The position numbers were made by a program, and so were the translations under genes. Positions 43,781 to 57,914 of a DNA stretch of 64,000 nucleotides are shown one piece after another (the first letter of the stretch is position 1; each line of letters begins with the position of its first letter). This DNA comes from Tillus elongatus (taxonomy: Eukaryota > Arthropoda > Insecta > Coleoptera > Cleridae). The notes beneath the pieces are model-generated. The model searched no databases. It saw only the letters and a program-made list of their open reading frames with translations, and was not told the DNA's origin. The stretch spans positions 168,602,533-168,666,532 of the forward strand of contig OZ023265.1 in NCBI GenBank assembly GCA_964006375.1. Direction: 5' to 3'.

Positions 43781-44335
43781 TCGGGACGCAGAAAGTGCAT
43801 TATAGTAGTGAATTTTCATAAGAATTGTAAACTATTAGTAAGATATATTATTAAAACTATTTCTTTAAATTTAAATGGACCTGGGAGACCGGTTTCAGAG
43901 GTCCCAGTTAGCGATTACTTGAGGAAATTTCTGTTTTGTATGGAGATGGGAAATTAAAATTTTGTAATATATGCAAGTATTGCAAGACTCTTTAAAAAGT
44001 TGTGCTAGAAATTTCATTTTACTTACAAAAGTTTTCCAGAAAAACATATTTACAAGGAGAATGTACTTGCCAAATTATGAATATAGCAGGTATTTTTCCT
44101 TACTAATTGCTTGGACGGTTTTGTTTTAGCCAGCTCAATCAAACAATTTTTAACAGACAAAACAACAAAAAGGGGTTTTCAAAACAAATTATTAGCTATT
44201 CGCGAAGCTCATTATGTCATTGCTCTTTAATTTAGTACCCACGCTGCGTCTTACTATGGCTCAAGCTTGAAGATTCTAGCATAATGGAAAATTGAGTAAT
44301 CAAATTTAAAATATTTTTACGAAGTTCTCTACCAC
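43781..44335. mobile_element. ~550-bp inverted-terminal-repeat element, reverse of 10.9/14.9 kb copies
   Basis: Left end CGGGACGCAGAAAGTGCATT, then GTGAATTTTC. The right end is degenerate (TTCTCTACCACATAACCTAC). The interior is the reverse complement of 14.9-15.4 kb (GGACCTGGGAGACCGG, GTTTTAGCCAGCTCAATC). Non-coding. Confidence 0.68.
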
Positions 44336-44359
44336 ATAACCTACTTCTTTTTTAAAATA

Positions 44360-47900
<3,541 letters not shown>

Positions 47901-48032
47901 TTAGTGAATTTTCTTAGAAAAAATTCATTAATGAGGAGATCTCGACTTTTGAATTTTGAAAAAATTTCTTCAAATGAGCGCGATCTAGGTCCCCTAGAAC
48001 CCATATCCGGGGTCAGTTTAAATTTTTATATG

Positions 48033-48216
<184 letters not shown>

Positions 48217-48228
48217 CACACCGATAAC

Positions 48229-48655
48229 TCAAAAAATAATGGGTTGATTTTGATAAAATTTGGCATGTACCTTTCTTTTGTAAATGGCTTGGGTAAGTTC
48301 GTTAGCCAGGAAAATCGGACGAGGTTTTCCGGGAAAATTTTGAGTTTTCATTCGAAAAAAATTCTTATCTCAAAAAGTAATAAGCCGATTTTAATAAAAT
48401 TTGGCATGTACCTTTCTTTTGTAAATGGCTTTGACAAGTTTGTTAGTCAAGAAAATCGGACGAGGTTTTCCGGGAAAATTTTGAGTTTTCATTCGAAAAA
48501 ATTTTTATCTCAAAGAATAATAGGCCGATTTTGATAAAATTTGGCATGTACCTTCCTTTTGCAAATGACTTTGACAAGTTCGTTAATCAAAAAAATCGCA
48601 CGAGGTTTTCCGGAAAAATTTTGAGTTTTAATTTGAAAAAAAATTTTATCTTAAA
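48229..48655. repeat. Three tandem ~141-bp subrepeats
   Basis: TTGGCATGTACCTTTC(T/C)TTT starts at 48260, 48401 and 48541, giving a period of 140-141 bp. Each unit has CGATTTTGATAAAATTTGGC and CGAGGTTTTCCGGGAAAATT-like segments with few differences. Confidence 0.9.
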
Positions 48656-48935
48656 AAATAAGAAATCTATGATAACCAAATTTGGTAGGTAGGTTTACGA
48701 TATAAAAAGTAAACTATACACCAAAATTTAGATTTCTGTGTTACAAGAAAAAAAAGTTATAATAAAATATTTTGTGCCAGATCATTTCTATGAAAATTCA
48801 CTACCATAACGCACTTGCTGCGTCCAGGCTTTTATTTATTATTGATTATGTGAGTATTTAATTTTGTGTGTTTTGTTTCATTAACGTCGGCCTGTTTCCG
48901 CGACTATGGCCAATCATCGACGCCAGGGAGCAGTT

Positions 48936-49217
48936 TCAGCTCACTATCCTGGAAATTTTACCGAACACCTGTCTTTCTGTAAGGAGGGTAGGGATCTTTA
49001 ACGTGCCCAACATCGCATGGACACGAGACCGACGGCTTTACGCCCCCTACGAAGGGCGGAACGTGCAGACATTCAACTTGCTCAAATACAATGCCAGAAC
49101 CTCGGTTGATGTTAATTTGACAGTTTGTACTGAAAAAGTGAAAGGAGTACCCTGGGATCGAACCCAGTACCCTTCGGTTCAGAAGCACACATTCTTACCC
49201 CTGAATCACCGAGGTTC
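48936..49217 (-). mobile_element. tRNA-derived SINE, copy 3
   Basis: On the minus strand the head AACCTCGGTGATTCAGGGGT is followed by the B box GGTTCGATCCCAGGG. The body matches copies at 11.6 and 15.5 kb (TTTAACGTGCCCAACATCG complement, GGAACGTGCAGACATTCAAC complement). Its insertion context differs from the other two, so it is an independent insertion and defines the true element limits. Confidence 0.82.
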
Positions 49218-49269
49218 TGATTTTAATTTTACAATATGTTTTACAGATAAACATATTCGCAGCATAATT

Positions 49270-49396
49270 TTAGTGAATTTTCATCAAGAAAATTCACTAA
49301 TAGAGATATCGACGGTGAGACTTTCGGAAAATTTCTTCAAATAAGCACGAATTTAGGACCCCTGGAACCCATTTCCAAGGTCAGTTAAAATGTATG

Positions 49397-49479
<83 letters not shown>

Positions 49480-49860
49480 TTATGAATCCACCCGATAACT
49501 TAAAAAATACTACACTGATTTGTACGAAATTCGGGAATTACCTTTATTTTGTTAATGGTTTGGCTGAGTTCGTTCACCAGCTCTTGACGCCAAATTTTTC
49601 TTAACAGAAAATTAAAAAATATTTTTTAAAGCCAATATCTCCCAAATTGTGTAAGTGATTGAAACGAAAATTTACAACATAAAAGAACATAGACATACGT
49701 GGCTGTGTACGAATTTTCAAGCCTTTTGATAAAAAAAAGTTATCCTAAATTAATATTAAAATAATCCTCGACATCACTTCAGACTCTGTAATGCAATATC
49801 TACAATGTTAGACAAAGACAGATGACGTTACCCATACTGCTATGCTATTTAAATAAGTCG
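49270..49860 (+). mobile_element. TA-containing interspersed element, partial
   Basis: Palindromic end at 49270-49300 (TTAGTGAATTTTC, ATCAA, complement), block GAAAATTTCTTCAAATAAGC, TA tract, then CCCGATAACTTAAAAAATAC and ATGGTTTGGCTGAGTTCGTT. The distal half resembles 12.9-13.2 and 24.4-24.7 kb and lacks the GCTGCGTCC terminus. Confidence 0.72.
49402..49475. repeat. (TA)n microsatellite
   Basis: Pure TA tract preceded by GTATGTATG. Confidence 0.96.
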
Positions 49861-49909
49861 TATATAGAAACAAATGGAAGCTACATTATTGCAACATATC
49901 AACATTGAA

Positions 49910-50030
49910 GAGAAGTACGACAGGGACGCCATCTCGGTGCGGAACCAGGTAGTATGTTGTCACAGCAGTTCTAGTTAACACAAAATGTTATAGGTGGAGA
50001 CGTGTACAACGTTAGATATTTTACAACTGA
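49910..50030. repeat. Fragment of the retrozyme-like repeat body
   Basis: GACAGGGACGCCATCTCGGT and AACCAGGTAGTATGTTGTCA match 19764-19815. The hammerhead portion is absent. Confidence 0.6.
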
Positions 50031-50809
50031 CTTTTAATTGACCTAACATATTTAAAACATGGATATGAATATTGAACATAAATATTGGACGATGGTTATA
50101 AATAAAAATTGTGAGGTAATGACTGAAAGCAATACAATTTTGCGTAAAATAGAAAATCTGTATATCAGTAAATCATATTCTAAGAGCAGTGTTAAAACTT
50201 GGTTTTTGATGTTTCTTAACTGAGCCACGACAGGACCCCTTAGACATTATTATTATTGTATAACCGGGGGAAATAACTAATGAATTATGTGGTAATAGCA
50301 ACCATATCGACATTTTTTTGTTTGTCTCCGTGCGAAAGACAATATTTGGTAGGTTCGTTGTGTTAAATTTAGTACCACGGGCGTCAATGTGCTTTGCAAG
50401 TATCAAGACCTGGTGGTCCAGTGTAGTCTTGGACAAAAGCTAGGTTCATACACTCGCGAATTGAGAAATCGCCGCGAAACGTATTCCTATTGATTTATTT
50501 AAAATAATATCGTAAAACTGTTGTTTTTTTTATAGATTTTATAAATGTGTTTGACTAATTTTTGTGTACATACAGTTAGAAGTGATTTTTAATCAAACTT
50601 ATGGCTCTTAACACACATCTAAATGTCTACTCTACTTTTAAGTTTGTGTAGCTCCGATGTTAATTAAGGGCCCCCTTTTATTATACTTACTTATCTTGTG
50701 CTTATATATGTAATATAAACATAAAAAAAGAAGTGAGACAGCATGTGAATTTATTTACTTTAGTGCTGTATTCGATATTATCTGAAAAAGGCATTATAGG
50801 CGACGTTGT
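50031..50809. other. Intergenic, nothing recognised
   Basis: No ORF with a recognisable domain. Confidence 0.35.
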
Positions 50810-51556
50810 GGGATGTAATTTCGGTAAATTTACAGTTTACTGCATTTAGGGTTTTTAGATTTTTTTGTTCAGAAACATGCTTAGAACCCTCCTCCGATGC
50901 ACAAGCGACAAGGGAAATTTGTTTCAAACAACCCATAAGAAACTTAAGTGACCAAGAATGAATAGGGTTGCTGGGCGGGGAGGAAATATGAGCGGAAAAT
51001 GCTAAAAAAAATATTTAGTCGGACTTTGAAACATGCGTTTTTCACATTTTGCAGCAATACCTCCTTTAAACCCTGCATACCCCGCACCGCATCCATATTC
51101 GCCCAGGTCCAGTAACTTTCTTGGGGGTGCTCCCAAGTAATTTTTCTTGTGCTTTATGCTTTGCAGGTAGTTGTATGCATGCACATGGGAAAGAAGAACC
51201 CCCTGTGTTTTTGGGTGAGGGGCAGAAACTCTCTTCGACCTCGGGGTTCTTGTTCCCCTTCTGCATGCATCACCTTCAATGCATGAACCACGGGAATTTT
51301 TTTATGTTCAGCTTTCTCGTGAATATTTTGTTGTGTGTATTTACTGTTTATTAATTTCTTTGTTTGAGTTGTGTATCCAAATTACTGTATACATATTTAT
51401 GATAGAGCTAATGTTTTTGCTTGCCATTGTTTATCTTATTTTTTACTGTTCCTAACTAAATAAAGTAATTTTCATAACTTTTAATATAAGTCTAAATCAC
51501 TATAGTACATTGCTCTTATGAAAATTCACTACCGTAACGCACTTGCTGCGTCCCGA
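50810..51556. mobile_element. Fold-back element, second copy
   Basis: Arm sequence (CAGAAACATGCTTAGAACCC, GAATGAATAGGGTTGCTGGG) faces its complement (GGTCCAGTAACTTTCTTGGG). An inner palindrome is centred near 51215 (GCATGCACATGGG...CTTCTGCATGCATCACC). The distal terminus at 51520-51554 is ...CGCACTTGCTGCGTCC. The left terminal repeat is not obvious. Non-coding. Confidence 0.65.
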
Positions 51557-51865
51557 CCATTTTTATTCAGTTAGGGAATACTAATAATGATGTGGAGTTT
51601 ATCTAAAAAATTTACAATTTGTTAGACATAGTTACAAAAAAAGATAAATAAACGCTATGAAATCTGCGAAAGGTAGAACCTTGTGTGCAGGTTATGCAAC
51701 TTAAACAATTTAGTTTTATGTACAAATACAAAAATTCTAGTGCTACAAACCAATGCAAAGTATCTAAAGAAGTTGACAAATCCATAATAAACATTTGGTT
51801 TTTATCTGTTTACATATATACAGGGTGACGCATTTCTACGGTAAAGCTCAATATAATTGTTATTA
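51557..51865. other. Intergenic between fold-back and BEL element
   Basis: AT-rich. ACAGGGTGACGCATTTC at 51820 echoes 1603-1636. Confidence 0.35.
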
Positions 51866-51870
51866 TACAA

Positions 51871-52294
51871 TGTTCATGCTCGTTGTTCTGTCACTTTTAA
51901 ATTCAAATGTCGCGCGCTACACTGACATAGAGTAAGTGTTACTAATGGTTTCCGCCAGAAGACCAGAGAGGGGGAAGAAGAATGAGAGAAGGGAGAGAAG
52001 CTTGCATCCCTCTGCCACTTGTTTTTGAGTCCTTGAAGAGGCAAGAGGTCTCGAGAAAGCGAATTGTTTTCAACCCCTTGAAGAGACACGAGGTCTCTAA
52101 ATATCCATTTTGTTTGTAAGTCCTTATTGGGAGACACGAGGTCCCTAGAGGTGTTGTGTGTGAATACAGAAAAACGAAGCTTATGTTCCTGCATTATTGG
52201 AGAATAAAGGTAGGTAACTTTGCTTATTGTCAGTGCCCTATTTGTTCTGTTTTTTTTGTTATTCATTATAAAATAAATACACGTGGTATTTACA
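51871..52294 (+). repeat. BEL/Pao 5' LTR
   Basis: Begins TGTTCATGCTCG and ends GTGGTATTTACA (TG...CA). It contains three related internal repeats of AGAGRCAMGAGGTCTC / GAGACACGAGGTCCC (about 52037, 52081, 52131) and an AATAAA at 52203-52208 that may serve polyadenylation. Promoter elements were not identified. Confidence 0.95.
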
Positions 52295-52296
52295 TT

Positions 52297-52316
52297 TGGC
52301 CCATCGACCGGATTTT
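52297..52316 (+). promoter_or_regulatory. Putative tRNA primer-binding site
   Basis: TGGCCCATCGACCGG starts 2 nt after the LTR. It begins with TGG as expected for pairing with a tRNA CCA end. I cannot name the tRNA. Confidence 0.55.
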
Positions 52317-52544
52317 TATAGTTGTTTTGTTTTGTTATTAGTTGATACAGTCCATTTTTTGAAGTAATTTTACTTGTTTCCTTTAGTCTAGTAAATTTGT
52401 AATTGTTTATTGCCGTGTTGAGTCATTTAATTTCAAGGTGACGTTATTGCTTGTATATAACTAGGTACATACTCGAATTGCATATTGTTGAAATCACGTT
52501 TGCATATTGTTTAAATCGCGTTTAGGAATTTTTTGCGTTGAACA

Positions 52545-55500
52545 ATGGAGTTGATTCAGCTAAAAAATAAGCGCGAAAGCGTTTATAGACGAGTAGAAGC
52601 CATATTGCACGTGGCTCAACAGGTCAAAATAGACGCAGTAGTGGATTTAGATGGGTTGAATAGATTTGAGGTTCGTTTTGAGGCGTTGAATGAGTTGGTC
52701 AATCTATTTGATTCATTGCATTTGGACATCGTGTCGGTAGTTGATCGATCAGAGTTGGAGAGCGAGCATGAAATGCAGAACAAATTCGATGAACTGCAAT
52801 ACTCTATAAAAACTATCTATCGAGAACTGAGAGGTTATGCAAATAAAGCCGCTGAGAATCAAGCTCGATCCGTTTTTCACGGTAGTTCGAAATCGAGTCG
52901 AGCATCGAGTAAGTCGCGGTGTTCTGTCAAATCATCGAACGCTCGATCTCTCAGTGAAAAGGAAGTAACGAACGCAAACGCGATTATGTCAACTTCAAAT
53001 TTAAACAGACATTTGAGGTTACCGAAAATCGAAATGCCAAAATTCGATGGAAATTGGAAAAACTGGCCAACCTTTTATGATCTGTTTAAAACAATGATTC
53101 ATGAGAACGAATCATTGTCAGATATTGAAAAGTTCCAATATTTGAGTGCTTCGTTAGTGAAGGATGCAGCTGGCCTCATCAAGAATTTACCGCTAACGGG
53201 AAGCAATTATGGGATTGCCTTCAAGTCTCTGGTCTCAAGGTATCACAATACCCGGGTTTTGTTGACCAATTATTGGCAGGGTATTGTACAGGCCCCCAAA
53301 GCAAATAGTGAATCTGCTTCTTCCCTACGAACGTTGTTGTCTGTATTCAGTGAAAATTTGGAAGCGTTGAAGCAGTTTGAACATGACATGTGGGATTTCA
53401 CTAAATTCAACATGTTGCTGCAAAAGGTGGATATGAGTCTTAAGCAAAAATTTGAGCTTGAGTTTTGCGAATCGGACATTCCCAGTTTTAGTAGTTTATG
53501 TAGATTCTTGGAAAAGCAGTGTAAAGCAATGGAGACAACTGCCTTAACTTCCAATTATGTGACTAATAGAAGGCAGCATGTTTCAGCAACCACTGCTAGG
53601 CCCGCTTCGTCCTTTGTTACCAGCACAAAGCTTGTATGTGCTTATTGTAAGGAGGAGCACCCCATGCTCAAGTGTGATGGATTTCTATCTTTATCCTCTC
53701 ATAAACGGTATACGTTCGCAAAAAAGAATAATCTTTGTTTTAACTGTTTATCAAACTCGCATGCCAGCAGGGAGTGCAAGTCATCAAGTTGTCGTGTATG
53801 TAATAAACACCATCATACATTATTGCACTTCCCAAAAGCACCGGCATCGGGAGATGAGAGTGACTCAAACAAGCCACCTGTGGAAGAGCCACAAGGTGCA
53901 GAGCAATTGCGTGTGTTGGCAAGTGTGGTAAAAAGGGAACAGTCCGTGTTACTGGCAACTATAATGCTATTAGTACGAGATAAAAATGGAAAGGTTAGGA
54001 GATGTCGAGCTCTCCTGGATTGTGCGAGTGAGGCTAATTTCATTTCGCAGCAGTGTGTTGAAAAATTGGGGCTCAACACCTCATCTCGTTCAGTGATGGT
54101 TCAAGGCTTGAACCAAATGAGCTCGCTTGCTAGCCAAGGCACTCTCAAATGTCGAGTAGAGTCCATTTATGAGCCAACAAGGTTAGAGTTGGACATGATT
54201 GTGATTCCGAACATTTGTTCCAAGATCCCTTCTGCTAAAATTGAGCAGTGCCACTGGCAACATATTCAGAACTTAGAGTTGGCAGATTCAGAGTTTGGTA
54301 TACCAGGGGACATTGAAATTTTGTTGGGTACTGACGTTTATGCTCATGTGGTTAGACCTGGAATAAAGAGAGGGCCTCGAGGTGCACCAGTGGCCATCAA
54401 TACTGTTTTTGGTTGGGTGCTTATGGGCAGTGTAGAACAGTCAAAGTCTCATTCTGTTGTGAATAGTTTATGCACGTTGGTCGACTTGGATCATACCTTG
54501 AAACAGTTTTGGAGCTTGGAACAGGTACCACAAGGTTTAGTTATGTCTCCGGAAGATAAAAAATGTGAGGAAATCTTCAAGAAGACTCAGCACCGAAATG
54601 GTGCTGGGAGATATATTTTAAATATGCCCTTTCGTGAGGGTACTCCGTGTTTGGGAGAATCTTTCAGTGTTGCATTGAGGCGGTTTTACTCCCTGGAAGC
54701 ACGTCTTAGTAGGGATCCAGCGTTGCACAAGTCCTATTCGGAGTTTATCAGGGATTATTATGAGTCTGGCCATATGTCTCTGGTATCAGATGTAGCTGTG
54801 GAACCATCTGATGCATACTATATTCCCCATCATTGTGTGTTGCGTCCTCACAGCCTTTCGACCAAACTGCGGGTGGTATTTGATGCTAGTTCCAAAAGTA
54901 CGAATGGTGTATCTCTGAACGATACGTTGTTAGTGGGAGCGAAGTTGCAGACAGATATTGCCACTGTGTTGTTGAAATTTCGCTCAAACAAAATTGCATT
55001 TACTGCTGACATTCGGCAAATGTATCGACAAATTTTGGTTGTAGATAATCATAGGGATTATCAAAGAATTCTCTGGAGGTTCTCAAAGGGGGAACCTGTA
55101 CAGAAATATCGCCTTAATACTGTCACATATGGGGTCTCCTCAAGCCCACACATGGCAATCCGAACAATGATACAGCTTTGTGATGATGAGGAATCATCTT
55201 TTCCATTGGCAGCAAAGCTAGTTCGGTCCGATCTCTATGTGGATGATGTAGTCAGTGGAGTCGACTCATTGTCAGAGGCTTTTGAGTTGCAACGGCAATT
55301 GATTGGGTTGTTTGCTAAGGGGGGTTTTGAATTGAAGAAGTGGGCCAGCAATAATTCGAAACTGTTGTCCACAGTATCAGCTGATAGTCAGCAACCTCGA
55401 TTGTTAGATTTAAATGATCCATCAGTGTTGAAAATTTTAGGATTGCAGTGGTGTCCCATAGGTGATACATTCTCTTTTAATGTTGAACCTATTGATCGTC

Positions 55501-56819
55501 CGTGCACAAAACGAAATCTTCTTTCGGAATTGGCAAGAATTTATGACCCCCTGGGTTTTTTGTCTCCTGTTACCCTGTTGGCAAAATATCTTATGCAGTG
55601 CTTGTGGGAGCAAAAAGTGGGATGGGATGATAAGCCCTCAAAGGATATTGTTGGTCAGTGGTCTCAGTATAAATCACAACTCAGTGCGCTAGCAGGTTTA
55701 TCAATTCCCAGAGGCGTAAAACACGATAATATCATCAGTACAGAACTCCATGGGTTCTGTGATGCATCGGAGCGAGGGTATGCTGCAGTTGTTTACTTGA
55801 GACAAGTATCAGAGGAGGGTCAAGTTTGGATCAATTTTCTGTGTGCCAAGTCCAAGGTATCACCTTTAAAAAGAATATCGATTCCACGTCTCGAATTGTG
55901 TGGGTGTTTATTGTTGGCAAAGCTTCTGGAATTTGTGTGTCGGGTGTATGAAGGTCGTTTTGAGTTTAACTCTATGTATGCTTGGTCAGACTCTATGGTG
56001 GCACTTGCCTGGATAAAATCATCTTCCAATAGGTGGAAGACCTTTATTGGGAATCGAGTAGCAAGCATACAAGAGAAGATTCCTCCAGAGTCATGGCATC
56101 ACGTAAGTGGACAAGAAAACCCAGCTGATTGTGCATCGAGAGGCATGTTACCTTCTGGGTTTTGTGAGCATCCACTATGGTGGGCGGGACCCGCCTGGCT
56201 AAAATTGGCAAGAGAAAATTGGCCCAAGTCGTTGCGTTTTGAGCCGCCAGAAGAGTGCCTGGCGGAGCAACGAACTCTCCCCGTACTAGTTACTTTGGCA
56301 AATGAGGAGTGGCTCAGTAAACTTTTGAATCGCTTTTCGCATCTACGGAAAATTCAGGGTGTTGTTGTATATTGTCAGCGGTTTGTGCGAAATTGTAGGG
56401 TGTCCCCATCTGACCGAACTACTGCATCTCTGACAGCCACCGAATTACAGGAGGCGCTTCATATGCTTATCAAATGTGCTCAAGGTGAAGTATTTCAAAG
56501 GGAAATAGCATCCTTGGTTAAAGGTGAGAGGTGTGCGAGGGCAATAAATAAGTTAGCCCCCTTTCTGGATACAGAGGGTATCCTCAGGGTGGGCGGTCGC
56601 CTTCGTCAAGCTGATGTTCCAGTTGAAGTGAAACACCCTATATTGTTGCCCCGCTCACATCGTCTCACCGAGTTAATCATTGCACACACACACACCATGT
56701 CAATCTTCATCCTGGTCCTCGCACATTGCTTCATTTGCTTTCGCAACAGTTTTGGATTTTGTCCCCTCGGAGAGCTATTCATCATGTTTTGTCAAGGTGC
56801 TATCGTTGCTTTCGAGTGA
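52545..56819 (+). CDS. gag-pol: BEL/Pao Gag-Pol polyprotein (gag, protease, RT, RNase H; frame lost in integrase)
   Basis: ATG 52545. Residues ~1-150 are a coiled and Ser-rich gag N-terminus. About 155-310 is a DUF1759-type capsid region (IEMPKFDGNWKNWPTFYDLF). About 364-425 holds three Cys/His knuckles (CAYC..., CFNCLSNSHASREC, CRVCNKHHH). The aspartic protease (DUF1758 type) shows RALLDCASEANFISQ at ~487. RT at ~770-1000 shows LRVVFDASSKS, FTADIRQMYRQI and catalytic DLYVDDVVSG (~895). The RNase H-like region at ~1065-1220 shows HGFCDASERGYAAVVYLR, SIPRLELCG and WSDSMVALAWI. The integrase zinc finger begins at ~1365. The last ~40 residues are off-frame after a CA-dinucleotide run at 56683-56694, so the product of this ORF ends without integrase. 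In-frame length with the next ORF (~1,740 codons) fits BEL elements. Confidence 0.95.
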   Translation: MELIQLKNKRESVYRRVEAILHVAQQVKIDAVVDLDGLNRFEVRFEALNELVNLFDSLHLDIVSVVDRSELESEHEMQNKFDELQYSIKTIYRELRGYANKAAENQARSVFHGSSKSSRASSKSRCSVKSSNARSLSEKEVTNANAIMSTSNLNRHLRLPKIEMPKFDGNWKNWPTFYDLFKTMIHENESLSDIEKFQYLSASLVKDAAGLIKNLPLTGSNYGIAFKSLVSRYHNTRVLLTNYWQGIVQAPKANSESASSLRTLLSVFSENLEALKQFEHDMWDFTKFNMLLQKVDMSLKQKFELEFCESDIPSFSSLCRFLEKQCKAMETTALTSNYVTNRRQHVSATTARPASSFVTSTKLVCAYCKEEHPMLKCDGFLSLSSHKRYTFAKKNNLCFNCLSNSHASRECKSSSCRVCNKHHHTLLHFPKAPASGDESDSNKPPVEEPQGAEQLRVLASVVKREQSVLLATIMLLVRDKNGKVRRCRALLDCASEANFISQQCVEKLGLNTSSRSVMVQGLNQMSSLASQGTLKCRVESIYEPTRLELDMIVIPNICSKIPSAKIEQCHWQHIQNLELADSEFGIPGDIEILLGTDVYAHVVRPGIKRGPRGAPVAINTVFGWVLMGSVEQSKSHSVVNSLCTLVDLDHTLKQFWSLEQVPQGLVMSPEDKKCEEIFKKTQHRNGAGRYILNMPFREGTPCLGESFSVALRRFYSLEARLSRDPALHKSYSEFIRDYYESGHMSLVSDVAVEPSDAYYIPHHCVLRPHSLSTKLRVVFDASSKSTNGVSLNDTLLVGAKLQTDIATVLLKFRSNKIAFTADIRQMYRQILVVDNHRDYQRILWRFSKGEPVQKYRLNTVTYGVSSSPHMAIRTMIQLCDDEESSFPLAAKLVRSDLYVDDVVSGVDSLSEAFELQRQLIGLFAKGGFELKKWASNNSKLLSTVSADSQQPRLLDLNDPSVLKILGLQWCPIGDTFSFNVEPIDRPCTKRNLLSELARIYDPLGFLSPVTLLAKYLMQCLWEQKVGWDDKPSKDIVGQWSQYKSQLSALAGLSIPRGVKHDNIISTELHGFCDASERGYAAVVYLRQVSEEGQVWINFLCAKSKVSPLKRISIPRLELCGCLLLAKLLEFVCRVYEGRFEFNSMYAWSDSMVALAWIKSSSNRWKTFIGNRVASIQEKIPPESWHHVSGQENPADCASRGMLPSGFCEHPLWWAGPAWLKLARENWPKSLRFEPPEECLAEQRTLPVLVTLANEEWLSKLLNRFSHLRKIQGVVVYCQRFVRNCRVSPSDRTTASLTATELQEALHMLIKCAQGEVFQREIASLVKGERCARAINKLAPFLDTEGILRVGGRLRQADVPVEVKHPILLPRSHRLTELIIAHTHTMSIFILVLAHCFICFRNSFGFCPLGELFIMFCQGAIVAFE

Positions 56820-57763
56820 ATCCTACTCCCATGGCACCGATGATGTCTGATTTGCCAGTTGCCAGGGTTTCTCAGTTGAAGCCGTTTTCACACAGCGGAG
56901 TTGATTTTGCAGGTCCAGTTTTTGTGACACAGGGCAGATATCGAGGTGTCCGAAAGGTGAAAGCATATATTTGTTTGTTTGTGTGCATGGCAACGAAGGC
57001 CCTCCATTTGGAAGTAGTGTCTGATCTTTCAGCTGAAGCCTTCTTGGCAGCTCTTCGGAGGTTTGTGGCTCGCAGAGGAAGATGTGACAATTTGTATAGC
57101 GATAGAGGTACCAACTTCGTCGGCTCAAATAAGCAGCTCTTAAACTATGCAAAGGGGGCAGCAGATGCTTGTACCATTAAGTGGCATTTCAACCCCCCAT
57201 CAGCTCCGCATTTTGGAGGTCTGTGGGAGGCAGGAGTGCGCTCAGTCAAGACTCATTTGCGAAGGGTGATCGGTTTGCAGATTCTGACCTTTGAGGAAAT
57301 GTCCACGTTGCTTGCTCAAGTGGAATCAGTTTTGAATTCTCGACCATTGTGTAGTGCGAGTACTGATCCAAATGATCTGTTAGCCCTATCCCCAGGACAT
57401 TTTCTTACAATGGAACCGTTAGGTGCTCCTCCTGATGCTGATTTGACTTTGTTAAGTATGAATCGCTTGTCACGCTGGCAGCTGGTGCAAAGGATCCACC
57501 AGGACTTTTGGCGCCGCTGGAAGAACGAATACCTGCATACACTGCAGCAGCGTGGTAAGTGGGATACTGTGCAAACGTCCCCCCCGATCGGAGCTTTAGT
57601 TGTGATTAAAGATGAGACTTCGTCACCTCTTGTTTGGAAGCTCGGACGCATTATGCAACTATACCCAGGCCGTGATGGTATAGCTCGGGTAGCTCAAGTT
57701 CGCACTAGTAGTGGCACTTTTGATAGGCCTCTGACGAAGTTATGTCTGTTGCCATCGCAGTAA
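56726..57763 (+). CDS. BEL/Pao integrase portion, separate frame
   Basis: Continues Pol in another frame. The frame is open from the CA run, and 56726 is TTG, so no own ATG start is implied. The second half of the zinc finger (RCYRCF) is followed by the rve catalytic core with D (HSGVDFAGPVFV), D (YSDRGTNFVGSNKQL) and E (PHFGGLWEAGVRSVKTHLRR). A C-terminal DUF5641-type module follows (RIHQDFWRRWKNEYLHTLQQ, VVIKDETSSPLVWKLGRI). It stops at TAA 57761-57763. All catalytic residues are present. Translation would need frameshifting or an intact donor copy. A sequencing error in the repeat run is also possible. Confidence 0.93.
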   Translation: MLHLLSQQFWILSPRRAIHHVLSRCYRCFRVNPTPMAPMMSDLPVARVSQLKPFSHSGVDFAGPVFVTQGRYRGVRKVKAYICLFVCMATKALHLEVVSDLSAEAFLAALRRFVARRGRCDNLYSDRGTNFVGSNKQLLNYAKGAADACTIKWHFNPPSAPHFGGLWEAGVRSVKTHLRRVIGLQILTFEEMSTLLAQVESVLNSRPLCSASTDPNDLLALSPGHFLTMEPLGAPPDADLTLLSMNRLSRWQLVQRIHQDFWRRWKNEYLHTLQQRGKWDTVQTSPPIGALVVIKDETSSPLVWKLGRIMQLYPGRDGIARVAQVRTSSGTFDRPLTKLCLLPSQ

Positions 57764-57895
57764 TACGTCTGCCTTGAAATTTTTTTGTACAGTTAATTAT
57801 AAATCCAATAGCTTCAGTTTTTTGTTTTTTGTGCTTATTGTAAATTTTTGTTTTGTTTGTTTATTTGAGAAACAATATAATTGTGAAAATAAATC

Positions 57896-57914
57896 CTTAT
57901 TTTGGTGGGCGGAA
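57896..57914 (+). promoter_or_regulatory. Putative polypurine tract
   Basis: GGTGGGCGGAA lies directly before the 3' LTR, the expected position for plus-strand priming. It is interrupted by pyrimidines. Confidence 0.6.

Noticed and set aside
48229..48655. CRISPR-like reading of the regularly spaced repeats
   Set aside because: Units are contiguous 141-bp tandem repeats without unique spacers, in a eukaryotic genome.
51874..52266. 130-codon minus-strand ORF in the 5' LTR and its twin in the 3' LTR
   Set aside because: It lies wholly within LTR sequence, shows no domain and is antisense to the element. Treated as a chance ORF.
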